The notes: generated by a model from the letters alone, not told the origin. DNA of 64,000 nucleotides from Pseudoalteromonas sp. A601 (GCF_002165575.1 NZ_MXQF01000004.1:1-64000); one strand, 5' to 3'; positions 43,548 to 52,214 are shown, numbered from the stretch's first letter. Translations and numbers: made by a program.

Positions 43548-43841
43548 GTGGGTAGACCTTCTAAAGAAATTGTGGACAATTGTCCACAATTAATAGAGGA
43601 GTATAAGGAGGAAAAGACCCGTGATATTGCCGCTAAGGAATCAGGACTAGGTAGTAGTGCCACCTTAAGAAGAGCTAAAACTGTTATAGACAGTGGTGAT
43701 GAGGATATCATTGAGCAGATGAATGCAGGAGAAATCACAATCAATAAGGCTCATTCTTTAGTGAAGGGTGGTGGTAATGTAGACTTACTTCCGCAGAATT
43801 CTTCGGAGGTTAATAAAAGGAGTATAAGGAGGAACACTTAA
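43548..43841 (+). CDS. HTH/ParB-C-like protein, possibly truncated
   Basis: A 97-residue frame from GTG 43548. It begins Val-Gly-Arg-Pro-Ser-Lys-Glu-Ile, includes Arg-Asp-Ile-Ala-Ala-Lys-Glu-Ser-Gly-Leu-Gly-Ser near 25-36 (HTH type) and Gly-Asp-Glu-Asp-Ile-Ile-Glu-Gln-Met-Asn-Ala-Gly-Glu-Ile-Thr-Ile near 50-65, a pattern common in plasmid and phage ParB- or replication-associated proteins. The frame stays open upstream to 43503 (Ala-Ile-Ser-Lys-Gly-Leu-Ser-Gly-Arg) with no ATG, so the N-terminus may have been lost. A 22-bp palindrome sits inside it. Confidence 0.45.
   Translation: MGRPSKEIVDNCPQLIEEYKEEKTRDIAAKESGLGSSATLRRAKTVIDSGDEDIIEQMNAGEITINKAHSLVKGGGNVDLLPQNSSEVNKRSIRRNT
43569..43834 (+). 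repeat. 22-bp palindrome and 16-bp direct repeat in the right-end gene
   Basis: 43569-43590 is a perfect 22-bp palindrome (half ATTGTGGACAA). GGAGTATAAGGAGGAA occurs exactly at 43598-43613 and again at 43819-43834. Both lie within the coding frame. Confidence 0.85.
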
Positions 43842-43883
43842 GGACAATGTGAGAAGGGTTGCTATATAAACAAGTTGATTGCG

Positions 43884-43939
43884 TGTACACAACTTAGTAA
43901 GATTATGTACACAATTACTCTATTAACCTACATTCTGAG
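43884..43939. repeat. Candidate integrase arm-type sites at the right end
   Basis: TGTACACAA occurs at 43884-43892 and 43906-43914, 22 bp apart in direct order; TGTACACA is also at the left end at 28283-28290. ACATTCTGAG at 43930-43939 is the exact inverse of CTCAGAATGT at 28251-28260. Such sites near the ends are typical arm sites for tyrosine recombinases. Confidence 0.5.
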
Positions 43940-43950
43940 CCTGTTAACGC

Positions 43951-43962
43951 CCCGAAGGCGGT
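43951..43962. other. attR core of the integrated element
   Basis: CCCGAAGGCGGT, exact repeat of attL (28202-28213), followed by TTTGG. Forty-eight bases separate it from the stop of the TPR gene. Confidence 0.7.
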
Positions 43963-44010
43963 TTTGGTGTTGCGATTATAAACTGAGCGTTACTAACGAA
44001 TTGTTAGCAA

Positions 44011-45318
44011 CTAAAGTAAAGCTGTACGTAATGTTTCAGCATGTACTTTTTCGTTCTTCACATACTTGATCCATTGCTCAGCTAAACGTTGAGATTTTTT
44101 GTGTTTTTCAGCTTGTTCAAACGCTAAAATTGACGCATCAAAATTCTTTAAATTATATTGTGCCATACCAAGAGCAACATACACGTTAGATTCAAAATCC
44201 AAGCCGCCTTTATCAAGGGCTGCACGGGCGGCATCGGCTGCTTCTTCGTAGTTTTGCGTATTAATAAGCACTTCAGCTAAGCGTTGATCATATTTACCAT
44301 GCGATGATAAGTCAGCAGCTTTGGCGAAATATTGCGCCGATTTATCATCTTCTTTGGCTTGCACCATAGCCTCTGCAATAAAGGCATAGTTCTTCGCTGA
44401 TTTTTCTAAAGCACCTGACTCCATAGCCTGTTTCATAACATCGGCCGCTTTATAAGATAAGCCGTTGTACATGTAAACTTGGGCAAGCTGGGTCAGCTCA
44501 GATTTTGATTTTAAAAAGCCTTGTTGATAGGCTGCTTCTAACACAGCTAACTGTTTTTTCTCAGCGCCTGTCTCACCATACATACCACCTAGTTGTACCC
44601 AGTACTCAGGTTTGTTGTAAAGTTTTACCATGCGCTCAAGAACTTCTACGACTTTTTGTGGTTGATTAAGCGAGTAATACATTGCACGCTGTAATACTAA
44701 CCAGTTTTCTTTGGGCTCTTTACCTTCACTATCTGCTTGAGCAATAGCTTGGTTGATACTATCAACACCTTTGCTGTAGTCTTTCATTTGGTAGTAAGCT
44801 TGCGCTTTTAACACATGATAAGCATCTGTTTTAGGTTTAGTATTAATTTTATCCCAGTCATTTAAGAATGAGATAACTTTATCGTAATCACCATTAGCCA
44901 TTGCTAATTGCGCCAAACTAAACGTAGTACTTAAACGTAAACTTTCAGGAATTGCCTGTGCATTAACCACCTTTTCAAATGAAGCAATTGCTTTTGGTAA
45001 ATCGTTTTCGTTGTAGTAAATAAAACCATAAAAGTTATACATCATGGCTATTTCATATTCGTTCATACTTGATGCACGCTCTTTTATGCTATCAAGGGCT
45101 TCTAATCCGGCTTTTGCATCACCGTCATCAGCAAGCTTTTGTGCACGCGCTAATTGGCTGTAAACTTTTTCGCGCAATGCTGGAACTCGTTTAGTTTTTT
45201 GCTCTTGTGCGTAAGCCGTTGCCATGCTCACACCTGGTAAAAAACTAGCAATACTCGGCAGCAAAATACTACTGGTGAATGCTGTTGCACAAATAAGTGC
45301 AGTTTTTAATGGTTTCAT
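44011..45318 (-). CDS. TPR-repeat protein of the TonB2-type operon
   Basis: A 435-residue periplasmic protein: signal peptide about 1-37 (ending Ala-Tyr-Ala-Gln), then repeated helical pairs of TPR type along the whole mature protein. Last gene of the DUF3450-TtpC-ExbB-ExbD-TonB-TPR operon found in Vibrio, Shewanella and Pseudoalteromonas relatives. It is thought to help the TonB2 system work with its receptors. Its stop is 48 bp from the attR of the mobile element; its original terminator has been split by integration. Confidence 0.88.
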   Translation of the reverse strand: MKPLKTALICATAFTSSILLPSIASFLPGVSMATAYAQEQKTKRVPALREKVYSQLARAQKLADDGDAKAGLEALDSIKERASSMNEYEIAMMYNFYGFIYYNENDLPKAIASFEKVVNAQAIPESLRLSTTFSLAQLAMANGDYDKVISFLNDWDKINTKPKTDAYHVLKAQAYYQMKDYSKGVDSINQAIAQADSEGKEPKENWLVLQRAMYYSLNQPQKVVEVLERMVKLYNKPEYWVQLGGMYGETGAEKKQLAVLEAAYQQGFLKSKSELTQLAQVYMYNGLSYKAADVMKQAMESGALEKSAKNYAFIAEAMVQAKEDDKSAQYFAKAADLSSHGKYDQRLAEVLINTQNYEEAADAARAALDKGGLDFESNVYVALGMAQYNLKNFDASILAFEQAEKHKKSQRLAEQWIKYVKNEKVHAETLRTALL

Positions 45319-45365
45319 AATCGCCTCGCTTCTCTATCCGTTTATTAAGTACTTTTAATGAAGTA

Positions 45366-45974
45366 CTAACCGTTAATTTGGAAAGAAATTTTGTTCTGTA
45401 CCCCCGCAACTTCAACAGCTTCGCCATTGACTACACGTGGTTTATATTTAAATTTAAGTGCTGCATCCATCGCTGCACGGTCAAATAATGATTCTGGCTC
45501 TGCCCTAACAACAACTGGGTCACGCACTGTGCCTTGCTTTGTTACTGTAAATTCAACAATCACATAGCCTTCAATACCGCGCGAAAGTGCTCTACGTGGG
45601 TAAACAGGTGCAACTTTAACAATGGGTAGATATTCACCATCACTTGACTCTAACGCTAACCCACCAGCAAGGTTTACATCCGCTTCTACATTGGCACCAA
45701 AATCAAAGTTTGATGCACTCGCATTAGGATCACTACTTTGCATTTGCGGTGACTCCATTGGCGGAGGCGGCTCTTTTGGCTTTGGTGGCTTTTGTGGTTT
45801 ACGGTCTTTCTTTTGCACCGTTTCTTCTTTTTTAAGACGAACAAAGTCAAGTACGTTGCCTTTAACAGGCTCACTCATTGCCCCTTCACCACCGGTTATT
45901 AACGCTTGCATACCTAAGAACAAGAAAAACGTAACAACACCGGCAATCACTAATGCAACTAAATATCGCAACAT
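45366..45974 (-). CDS. tonB2: TonB family protein (TonB2-type)
   Basis: A 202-residue energy transducer spanning the periplasm. Membrane anchor at 4-27, Lys/Pro-rich linker at about 52-75 (Lys-Pro-Pro-Lys-Pro-Lys-Glu-Pro-Pro-Pro-Pro), and C-terminal TonB domain (about 115-202; Pro-Val-Tyr-Pro-Arg-Arg-Ala, Gly-Tyr-Val-Ile-Val-Glu-Phe-Thr-Val). Short linker typical of TonB2 rather than TonB1. Works with ExbB/ExbD upstream to drive TonB-dependent receptors. Confidence 0.94.
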   Translation of the reverse strand: MLRYLVALVIAGVVTFFLFLGMQALITGGEGAMSEPVKGNVLDFVRLKKEETVQKKDRKPQKPPKPKEPPPPMESPQMQSSDPNASASNFDFGANVEADVNLAGGLALESSDGEYLPIVKVAPVYPRRALSRGIEGYVIVEFTVTKQGTVRDPVVVRAEPESLFDRAAMDAALKFKYKPRVVNGEAVEVAGVQNKISFQING

Positions 45975-45986
45975 ATCAGTTCCTTA

Positions 45987-46397
45987 TTATGCTTCTTGCG
46001 CAGCAATTGAAACGTCAAACGCACCTGCAGCACGTGATGCATCCATCACTTTAATTAATACTTCAGTGGTGGCTTTTTTATCCGCTTGAATAACAACGCT
46101 ACCTTGTGGGTTTTCAGCTTTTAAGCGTTCAATATTTGCTTGTACTGCACGTTCATCGACTTTACGTTTGTTGATCCAAATCTCACCGGTGTCAGAAATC
46201 GCAACCAAGATATTCGCACGTTCTTTTTTTACGGCTGTTGCAGCTTCTGGGCGATTCACATCAATACCGGCTTCTTTAACAAAAGAGGCTGTTACAATGA
46301 AGAAGATAAGCATAATGAAAACAACGTCTAGCATTGGCGTCATGTTAATTTCTTCTGCTTCGTCTTCTTGTAATAAATTACCTAATGGGGCTCTCAT
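45987..46397 (-). CDS. exbD: ExbD family proton-channel protein
   Basis: A 136-residue inner-membrane protein: N-terminal cytoplasmic stretch, one transmembrane helix (about 21-42) that has the essential Asp24 (aligned with the proton-carrying Asp25 of E. coli ExbD), then a periplasmic domain. Adjacent to the TonB and ExbB genes. Confidence 0.95.
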   Translation of the reverse strand: MRAPLGNLLQEDEAEEINMTPMLDVVFIMLIFFIVTASFVKEAGIDVNRPEAATAVKKERANILVAISDTGEIWINKRKVDERAVQANIERLKAENPQGSVVIQADKKATTEVLIKVMDASRAAGAFDVSIAAQEA

Positions 46398-46446
46398 CGT
46401 TTACTCCTTTGTAAAGCAGCCCTGTGACTGCTTTACTAAATTTTTA

Positions 46447-46974
46447 TTAGTGGTCTAAAACCATATTGTCTTCAAGTAGCTCTACTTCACGCTTGGCACG
46501 GCGTTGTAAAAATGTAGAAGCAAATACACCAGATAATGCACCAACCATTCCCGCCATCGTTGGGATAGTGGCTTTAGATACACCTGATGCCATTGAACGA
46601 GCACTGCCAGTACCAGTCACAGCCATTACATCAAATACTTCTATCATCCCCGTTACTGTGCCTAATAAGCCAAGTAGCGGACAAAGTGCAACCATCACAT
46701 TGATTAACGCTAAGTTTGTATTAAGTTGCATACCAGCACGTGAAATCATAGCTTGGCGTATTTGCTCAGCATTCCAGCTGTTTCGCTCAGGGCGATTTCG
46801 CCAAGTTGCTTTTACATCACGCTTGTATTGCTTATAACCTTGAAAGAAAAATATAAATCGCTCGAGTATCAATAACCACATCGCGAAGATTAACACTCCG
46901 ATGACCAAAAGGACTTGGCCACCAGTGTCGAGAAAATCACGGATAGCATTGATTGAATCAATCAATAGCACCAT
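46447..46974 (-). CDS. exbB: ExbB family proton-channel protein
   Basis: A 175-residue MotA/TolQ/ExbB-type protein with three transmembrane segments (about 18-38, 85-110 and 125-150) and the conserved Pro-Leu-Leu-Gly-Leu-Leu-Gly-Thr-Val-Thr-Gly-Met motif near 96-107. Starts four bases after the end of the preceding gene. Forms the proton channel with ExbD. Confidence 0.95.
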   Translation of the reverse strand: MVLLIDSINAIRDFLDTGGQVLLVIGVLIFAMWLLILERFIFFFQGYKQYKRDVKATWRNRPERNSWNAEQIRQAMISRAGMQLNTNLALINVMVALCPLLGLLGTVTGMIEVFDVMAVTGTGSARSMASGVSKATIPTMAGMVGALSGVFASTFLQRRAKREVELLEDNMVLDH

Positions 46975-46977
46975 GGT

Positions 46978-48351
46978 TTATGCTCCTTTCTCGCTACGTT
47001 CAGCGATAATACCTGCGCTTTGCTCTTGGATTATTAACAAGATGTTTTTAGCACGGGTGTTCAGCAAGGTGTATAAAAATACAGTTGGGATAGCCACAAC
47101 CAGACCAAGTACAGTTGTTACAAGTGCTTGAGAGATACCACCAGCCATTAGTTTCGGGTCACCTGTACCAAACAAGGTAATAGCTTGGAAGGTGTTGATC
47201 ATACCGGTTACAGTACCAAGTAGACCAAGTAGCGGGGCAACTACTGAGATGATTTTGATAAGTGTTAGGTTACGGGTAATTTTAGGCATTTCACGTAAAA
47301 TCGCTTCGCTTAACTTAAGCTCTAATGTGTCATGCGCAACATCTGGGTATTGGTCTTTAACTTTCATTACACGACCAAGTGGGTTGTCATCACGAGCAAC
47401 ACTGTCTTTAAGCTGACGACGTACTTTGCCACCAATCAACATAAGCGATAAGAAACGCTCAATTGCAATAAGTAGTGCGATAACACCAACACCTAAAATT
47501 ACATAGCCAACTGTTCCACCTTGGTGAACACGCTCTTCAGTGTCAGGCGCTTGTACTAATAAACCAAGGATTGAGCCTCCTGTAGGGTCAAGAGCAAACT
47601 GTACAACACCAGAGTCTGTATTTTGTAACTCTTCTGCAGTTGCTGTAAAACGCGCTACAGGTTGGCGAGTTAACTGGCTAATTGTATTTGTTGCCGCGTT
47701 GTATTCTAAGTATTTACCGTTAGAGATAAGGTTAAATGCACCAACACGAACCACTTCTTGTTGTGCTTTAGTACCGCCTTCAACGATAACGTCAGTATTA
47801 AAACGAGTAACTTTACCTTGCTCTGTCATTTCGCGTTGAAGTTCGTACCACACTTTTTCGATATCTTCGATTGACGCTAGGTTTGAGGTTGAGCCCATTT
47901 TTACTGCCAGCTCATCCATAAACTTACTACGGTCTTGAATTTGTGCTGATACCACAGATGTCATAAATTTATTGCTTGAGTCCCCTGCAACTTGCTGCAG
48001 TACACCAAACAGTTCTTTTAATGAACCCATACGGTTAGATAAAGTGTCTGTTAAATTTGCTAATTTAACTTCGTTCTCTTCAAATTGAGTTTCAAGACGC
48101 TCAGATTGTGCAAGCATTTGATTACGTTTAGCTTGCGTATCTTTAAGCATTTGAACTTGTTCGCTTTGACGCGATTTAAATTCTTGTTCACGTTGCTGAT
48201 TTTGTGCTGATTGTGCTGATTTACCTTGCTCTAATGTTTTAAGTAAGGCATCTAAATCCATTGGTTCTGCTGCCATGCTTGTTGCAGCAAAGCCTAGGCC
48301 TGTTGCTAACACAGCCATTTTTGTCATTTTGGTTAATAATTTCATTGTCAT
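46978..48351 (-). CDS. ttpC: TtpC-type MotA/TolQ/ExbB protein with periplasmic coiled coil
   Basis: A 457-residue protein. A signal peptide (1-28) is followed by a long Gln/Glu-rich coiled coil (35-115), a mixed region to about 255, and a C-terminal ExbB-like membrane domain (about 270-440, with Pro-Leu-Leu-Gly-Leu-Leu-Gly-Thr-Val-Thr-Gly-Met-Ile). This is the layout of TtpC, an extra component that TonB2 systems need. It overlaps nothing and lies seven bases after the DUF3450 gene. Confidence 0.92.
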   Translation of the reverse strand: MTMKLLTKMTKMAVLATGLGFAATSMAAEPMDLDALLKTLEQGKSAQSAQNQQREQEFKSRQSEQVQMLKDTQAKRNQMLAQSERLETQFEENEVKLANLTDTLSNRMGSLKELFGVLQQVAGDSSNKFMTSVVSAQIQDRSKFMDELAVKMGSTSNLASIEDIEKVWYELQREMTEQGKVTRFNTDVIVEGGTKAQQEVVRVGAFNLISNGKYLEYNAATNTISQLTRQPVARFTATAEELQNTDSGVVQFALDPTGGSILGLLVQAPDTEERVHQGGTVGYVILGVGVIALLIAIERFLSLMLIGGKVRRQLKDSVARDDNPLGRVMKVKDQYPDVAHDTLELKLSEAILREMPKITRNLTLIKIISVVAPLLGLLGTVTGMINTFQAITLFGTGDPKLMAGGISQALVTTVLGLVVAIPTVFLYTLLNTRAKNILLIIQEQSAGIIAERSEKGA

Positions 48352-48358
48352 AAACCTC

Positions 48359-49120
48359 TTATTCAGCCGCGTGTACTGGTAGTGTTAACATATCTGGGGC
48401 AAGTTGCTTACGAGCAATACGTAAACCTTTACTGATTTGGCTAATTGTTGAATCAGGCAGCGCTACAAATGACTTTGTATTTTGATCCCAGCTTCCTGCT
48501 TTTTTCCCATCTCGTGTTAAATAGATAAGCTCTAAGCGCCCAATGCGCAGAAAATCAACTTCACGTTCTTGGCCTTCAACACTTAATAATGCTGTATGCG
48601 CTTCAATTGTACGTCCGTAATCAACTTCGACTTGGTATGCTTCTAATAGGCGGCGGAATTTTTCACTTGAATTGATATCAGCACGGTCCATCATTTCTTT
48701 TAGAGAAGTAATACGTTTTGCACGTTCATCTTTTAAGAAAGGCACATCCAGAGCAACAAATTGCTCAAGGCCTGTGATCATACGAATCATTAATGGAGTG
48801 ATTTGACGCTCAATAACCGATACCTTATCCATAGAAGCGTTCAAATCTTCCATTTCTGTAAGTTGGTTATTAAGTTGCTTTGTTAACTGGGCGTTGTATA
48901 CAGCTAGGCCGTCAATTTCTTTATTTAGGGCTGTGAACTGTTGCAGACGTCCTTGCATTGAATCTGCAATCTTGTCTATTTTTGTTTGTGATTGCGCAGC
49001 TGATTGGTTTATTTCGCTGCTTTTGTCGATTACCTTATCTAGTTCATTTGCATGTACTGCTGCAGACGCTGCTACAATACCTGCTAGAATCAATGGTTTA
49101 ACGCCTTTCATCGCATACAC
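48359..49120 (-). CDS. DUF3450 family periplasmic protein
   Basis: A 253-residue DUF3450 protein with a signal peptide (about 1-24, ending Ala-Val-His-Ala-Asn) and a coiled coil at about 35-105. It leads the TonB2 operon and is thought to be a periplasmic partner of TtpC. Iron regulation would be expected but I see no clear Fur box in the upstream gap. Confidence 0.9.
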   Translation of the reverse strand: MYAMKGVKPLILAGIVAASAAVHANELDKVIDKSSEINQSAAQSQTKIDKIADSMQGRLQQFTALNKEIDGLAVYNAQLTKQLNNQLTEMEDLNASMDKVSVIERQITPLMIRMITGLEQFVALDVPFLKDERAKRITSLKEMMDRADINSSEKFRRLLEAYQVEVDYGRTIEAHTALLSVEGQEREVDFLRIGRLELIYLTRDGKKAGSWDQNTKSFVALPDSTISQISKGLRIARKQLAPDMLTLPVHAAE

Positions 49121-49609
49121 CTTACTCGTTAATTACAATTGGTTTGTTTTAATGAGCGAGATTCTATAGTTTGTAAATGACAAGAGTGTTGCGCTAAAAA
49201 GTCTTTTTTATGACAACTGTAATAAAAGTAAGCTTTAGTGGATTATGAGTGACATTTTTGTACGGTATGATGGAAGGTTAAATTCATTTAACAATTTCCC
49301 TTCATGAATTCCCCACTAAATAATTCAACAAATTTCTAAAAGCAACATGCAATGTGATTGAATATCTATTGTTGTATCCACCTCAGTAAACTTGATACTA
49401 TTTTTTCATGATCTCCCCTAACCTATTTTAAAATAAACACTTTTCGTACCTATTTGAAAATAAACATTTAACAACTTATTATACACCACGCATAAAAATT
49501 CATAATTATGGCTTTTTTTGCACATTTATAGCGTTTATACTGCCCTCAGTTTAAAACTTAAACTTATAAATTAGCATTTCAATTTCATCCAACATTGTGA
49601 GAATACTTT
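49121..49609. other. Divergent intergenic region
   Basis: About 490 bp between the DUF3450 operon (left) and the hydratase gene (right). AT-rich; it must hold both promoters. No gene, no strong hairpin and no clear LexA or Fur site was seen. Confidence 0.5.
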
Positions 49610-50431
49610 ATGCCAACATCTTTATCTAAAGAGCAAATAAGCCAATTAGCCACTGTACTTTCAGACGCACGTAAAGACGCAACAATTCTTGATACTTTCC
49701 CAGGACCAATTCCAAGTACTTTAGAAGAAGCATATGTAGTACAAAATGGTTCAATAGATGCTTCAAGTGATAAAATTGTTGGTTGGAAAGTCGGTATGGT
49801 ACCGCCAGAACTAAGAGAGCAATATGGTGATGAACGTATCTTAGGCCCGGTATTTGAAAACGTGTATGTTGAATTAAATGATAACCAAGCTAAAGGTGAA
49901 GAGTTTAAACTGCCAGTCTATGCAGGCGGATTTATAGCAATAGAAGCTGAACTTGTGATTGAAACTAATCAAGATATTCTACCTGGTACGGTTAACACTG
50001 CACATGGCGTTGAACACCTAGTAAAGAATGTATATGCCGGTATTGAAATAGCAAGTAGCCCTGTGGTTGATCTAAACAGCTATGGCCCAACAGCAATTAT
50101 TGCTGATATTGGTAATCAGTACGGGATGATCAAAGGAAGCGCTATTGAAAACTGGCAAGACAAAATAGCTAATATGAATACCAGTGTTAGCATTAATGAC
50201 AAACTTATTAATGAAGCCCCTACTGACGGTATACTTAACGGCCCTATGGCAGCGTTTGCATTTATGATTGAGTGTTGTGCTAAACGCGGGATCACTTTAC
50301 CAGCCGGTTCATTTTGTAGCTCAGGTGCTATAACTGGTGTTCATGAGACCTTAGTTGGCGCGAAATCAACAGTAAAATTTGGTGATGTTTGTACTATGAA
50401 TTTTGTTTTAGTTGATAATAAAGCAAAGTAA
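49610..50431 (+). CDS. 2-keto-4-pentenoate hydratase family enzyme
   Basis: A 273-residue enzyme of the fumarylacetoacetate hydrolase fold, MhpD/HpcG-like. Active-site region Val-Gly-Trp-Lys-Val-Gly-Met near 58-64, Glu residues in Glu-Ala-Glu-Leu-Val near 105-109, and Gly-Ala-Ile-Thr-Gly-Val-His near 241-247. It probably adds water to 2-oxo-4-enoates in an aromatic or related catabolic route, but no partner enzymes are near, so the substrate is open. Single gene, bidirectional terminator downstream. Confidence 0.88.
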   Translation: MPTSLSKEQISQLATVLSDARKDATILDTFPGPIPSTLEEAYVVQNGSIDASSDKIVGWKVGMVPPELREQYGDERILGPVFENVYVELNDNQAKGEEFKLPVYAGGFIAIEAELVIETNQDILPGTVNTAHGVEHLVKNVYAGIEIASSPVVDLNSYGPTAIIADIGNQYGMIKGSAIENWQDKIANMNTSVSINDKLINEAPTDGILNGPMAAFAFMIECCAKRGITLPAGSFCSSGAITGVHETLVGAKSTVKFGDVCTMNFVLVDNKAK

Positions 50432-50456
50432 GCAAGCCCTAAATATAGTTCAGTAC

Positions 50457-50483
50457 ATAAGAGCGGTAAAATACCGCTCTTAT
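50457..50483. terminator. Bidirectional rho-independent terminator
   Basis: Stem ATAAGAGCGGTA and TACCGCTCTTAT with a three-base loop, between the convergent hydratase and DsbA-like genes. Confidence 0.9.
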
Positions 50484-50497
50484 AATTTCACCAAAAA

Positions 50498-51124
50498 TCA
50501 CAGACTCTCTAATACCTTATTTATTTGTGAATAGGTGGTATCTGCATCTGTGTAATTTATAGCAATAGGGTGTAATCTGTTATTATATTTTAATACCAAA
50601 GAAGGAAACCCTTGAATAGGCAAGCTTCGGATATAGTCTAATTCGCTGAGCAATTTGTCATTAACTAATACACTGTTCAATTGTAGTTTAAACTCCTCAG
50701 CGGTACACAAGTCAACTTGCTGTGCTAATTGACAAAGCACATCTTCATCAGAGGGATTTTTTGCTTCTAAATAATAAGCCTGTTGAATTGCTGCAACCAT
50801 TACACTTTCTTTATTGGCATCACGCGCAATAATAGCAGCTCTACACGATGGGTAAGTCGAGCGTTTTGGTTTACATAATCGCCAAAAATCAAAATTAAAC
50901 TCAGTACCCAACTTACTTTCTATATTTCGCCAAGTATTTTGTAGCATGGTTTGCATTTGTAAGGGCATAGGGCTATCTGAATCAGGTGCTAAACCACCTA
51001 CCTTGTATACAATGTTTACATCATCATTTAAAAGGCTCTTCAATTTAGACCAAGTTGGAGCATAACCCCAACACCAACTACACATAGGATCATGAACATA
51101 AATAAGTTCAGCTTTGTTGTTCAT
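50498..51124 (-). CDS. DsbA-family thioredoxin-fold protein
   Basis: A 208-residue cytoplasmic (no signal peptide) DsbA/FrnE-type protein. Motif Cys15-Ser-Trp-Cys18 begins the thioredoxin-like domain, and cis-Pro is in Gly-Phe-Pro-Ser near residue 174. Likely an isomerase or oxidoreductase. It overlaps the upstream diguanylate cyclase gene by 17 bases, so it may be coexpressed. Confidence 0.88.
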   Translation of the reverse strand: MNNKAELIYVHDPMCSWCWGYAPTWSKLKSLLNDDVNIVYKVGGLAPDSDSPMPLQMQTMLQNTWRNIESKLGTEFNFDFWRLCKPKRSTYPSCRAAIIARDANKESVMVAAIQQAYYLEAKNPSDEDVLCQLAQQVDLCTAEEFKLQLNSVLVNDKLLSELDYIRSLPIQGFPSLVLKYNNRLHPIAINYTDADTTYSQINKVLESL

Positions 51125-52214
51125 TACATTCCTTGCTCAGTGATGAAACCACACAATTTCTACCAGCACTTTTAGCATCATAAAGATGATCATCAGCCAC
51201 TTTAACTGCTTCATTAAATTCATGAATTTGACTCACTTGGGCAACACCAATACTGCACGTTATATTAATTTGAAACTCTGTGAAAACAATGGGGTTTAGC
51301 TCAATATGATTACGCAATTTATCAGCGACTCTTTGCGCTGCAATCAAACCTATTTGAGGTAAAACTATCATAAACTCTTCACCACCATAACGAACTTTTA
51401 TATCGGATGCGCGTAATTGATTTTCTAACATCTGACTAAACTCAATTAACACCTGATCACCCACACCATGGCCATACATATCATTAATTGCTTTGAAGTG
51501 GTCAAGATCAACAAGTAACACACTAAGGGGTAAATATTGTTCAGGTCTAGATTTCACCAAAGGTAAATAATGGTTCGTAATGAAACGACGATTTGCAAGT
51601 CCAGTAAGTTGATCTGTGTGTGCATCTTGTTTTTGCAGCAAGGTCATTTGTGCAATGGCTAAATGGCTTTTATTGCGAAAATATTCACCAATTAAGCTAA
51701 ATAAAAAGACCAGACTAAAAGCAAGCGTAAATCTGATATCTTCGGCATATTTATAATCAACTTGACCAATATTAGGCCCAAATAAAAGCAAAACAGTGAA
51801 TACTAGTAATATTGAAACAACAACCAAACCCAAGCGAAAACCTAATGTTGAAAAAGCAACAATAGGGTAAAACATTAACCAATAGAGCGCGGTATTGTCT
51901 TTTCCTCCGGTATAAGCAAGTGCTAGACAAAGCACACAAATAATACTCATAACTATGAGCGCTACACCGGTCAATTTTCCTGTTTTAATAAAATAAAATG
52001 CGCACAATAAAAGCGTTATATCTGATAACAGCATCATTATCGTTAAAACTAGATCGTAATACTGATAATTTAAAAAAACTAATACAGTTATAAGCACAAC
52101 AGCCACTAGAATCATCGTAAAAAATGTAAATGCTCTTCGCTGTATTTCTGCACTATTTACATTTTCAATATTAATTAAATTTAACCAATCCGGCTGGTTT
52201 AAAGATTTAGTCAT
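51108..52214 (-). CDS. Membrane diguanylate cyclase (GGDEF)
   Basis: Makes cyclic di-GMP. From the ATG at 52214 (GAGGG upstream) it has 368 residues; a longer start at 52283 overlaps the chemoreceptor gene. Six transmembrane helices (about 25-180) lead to a GGDEF domain with the active-site Arg-Tyr-Gly-Gly-Glu-Glu-Phe and an inhibitory I-site Arg-Ala-Ser-Asp five residues before, so it should be active and feedback-inhibited. It lies just after the chemoreceptor gene, suggesting a shared sensory theme. Confidence 0.92.
   Translation of the reverse strand: MTKSLNQPDWLNLINIENVNSAEIQRRAFTFFTMILVAVVLITVLVFLNYQYYDLVLTIMMLLSDITLLLCAFYFIKTGKLTGVALIVMSIICVLCLALAYTGGKDNTALYWLMFYPIVAFSTLGFRLGLVVVSILLVFTVLLLFGPNIGQVDYKYAEDIRFTLAFSLVFLFSLIGEYFRNKSHLAIAQMTLLQKQDAHTDQLTGLANRRFITNHYLPLVKSRPEQYLPLSVLLVDLDHFKAINDMYGHGVGDQVLIEFSQMLENQLRASDIKVRYGGEEFMIVLPQIGLIAAQRVADKLRNHIELNPIVFTEFQINITCSIGVAQVSQIHEFNEAVKVADDHLYDAKSAGRNCVVSSLSKECNEQQS

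Larger units (their letters stand above)
28202..43962. mobile_element. Integrated element of about 15.8 kb with phage-like and plasmid-like genes
   Basis: Bounded by 12-bp direct repeats and starting with an integrase gene 70 bp inside the left end. Its genes differ in style from the host: short, Lys- and Asn-rich, AT-rich, mostly on the minus strand, with long non-coding gaps. Contents: tyrosine recombinase, iteron array and winged-helix protein, serine recombinase, lone tape-measure protein, KilA-N-like, RHH-like and HTH proteins, and a family-A-like polymerase. No capsid, portal, terminase, relaxase or antibiotic-resistance gene is seen. The best description is a phage satellite or phage-plasmid hybrid able to replicate by itself; the helper, if any, is unknown. 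The right-hand flank is the TonB2 operon and the left the giant lipoprotein. Confidence 0.8.

Noticed and set aside
28202..43962. Complete prophage
   Set aside because: No capsid, portal, terminase, tail tube or lysis cassette recognised; only a tape measure.
28202..43962. Conjugative element
   Set aside because: No relaxase, coupling protein or type IV secretion gene seen.
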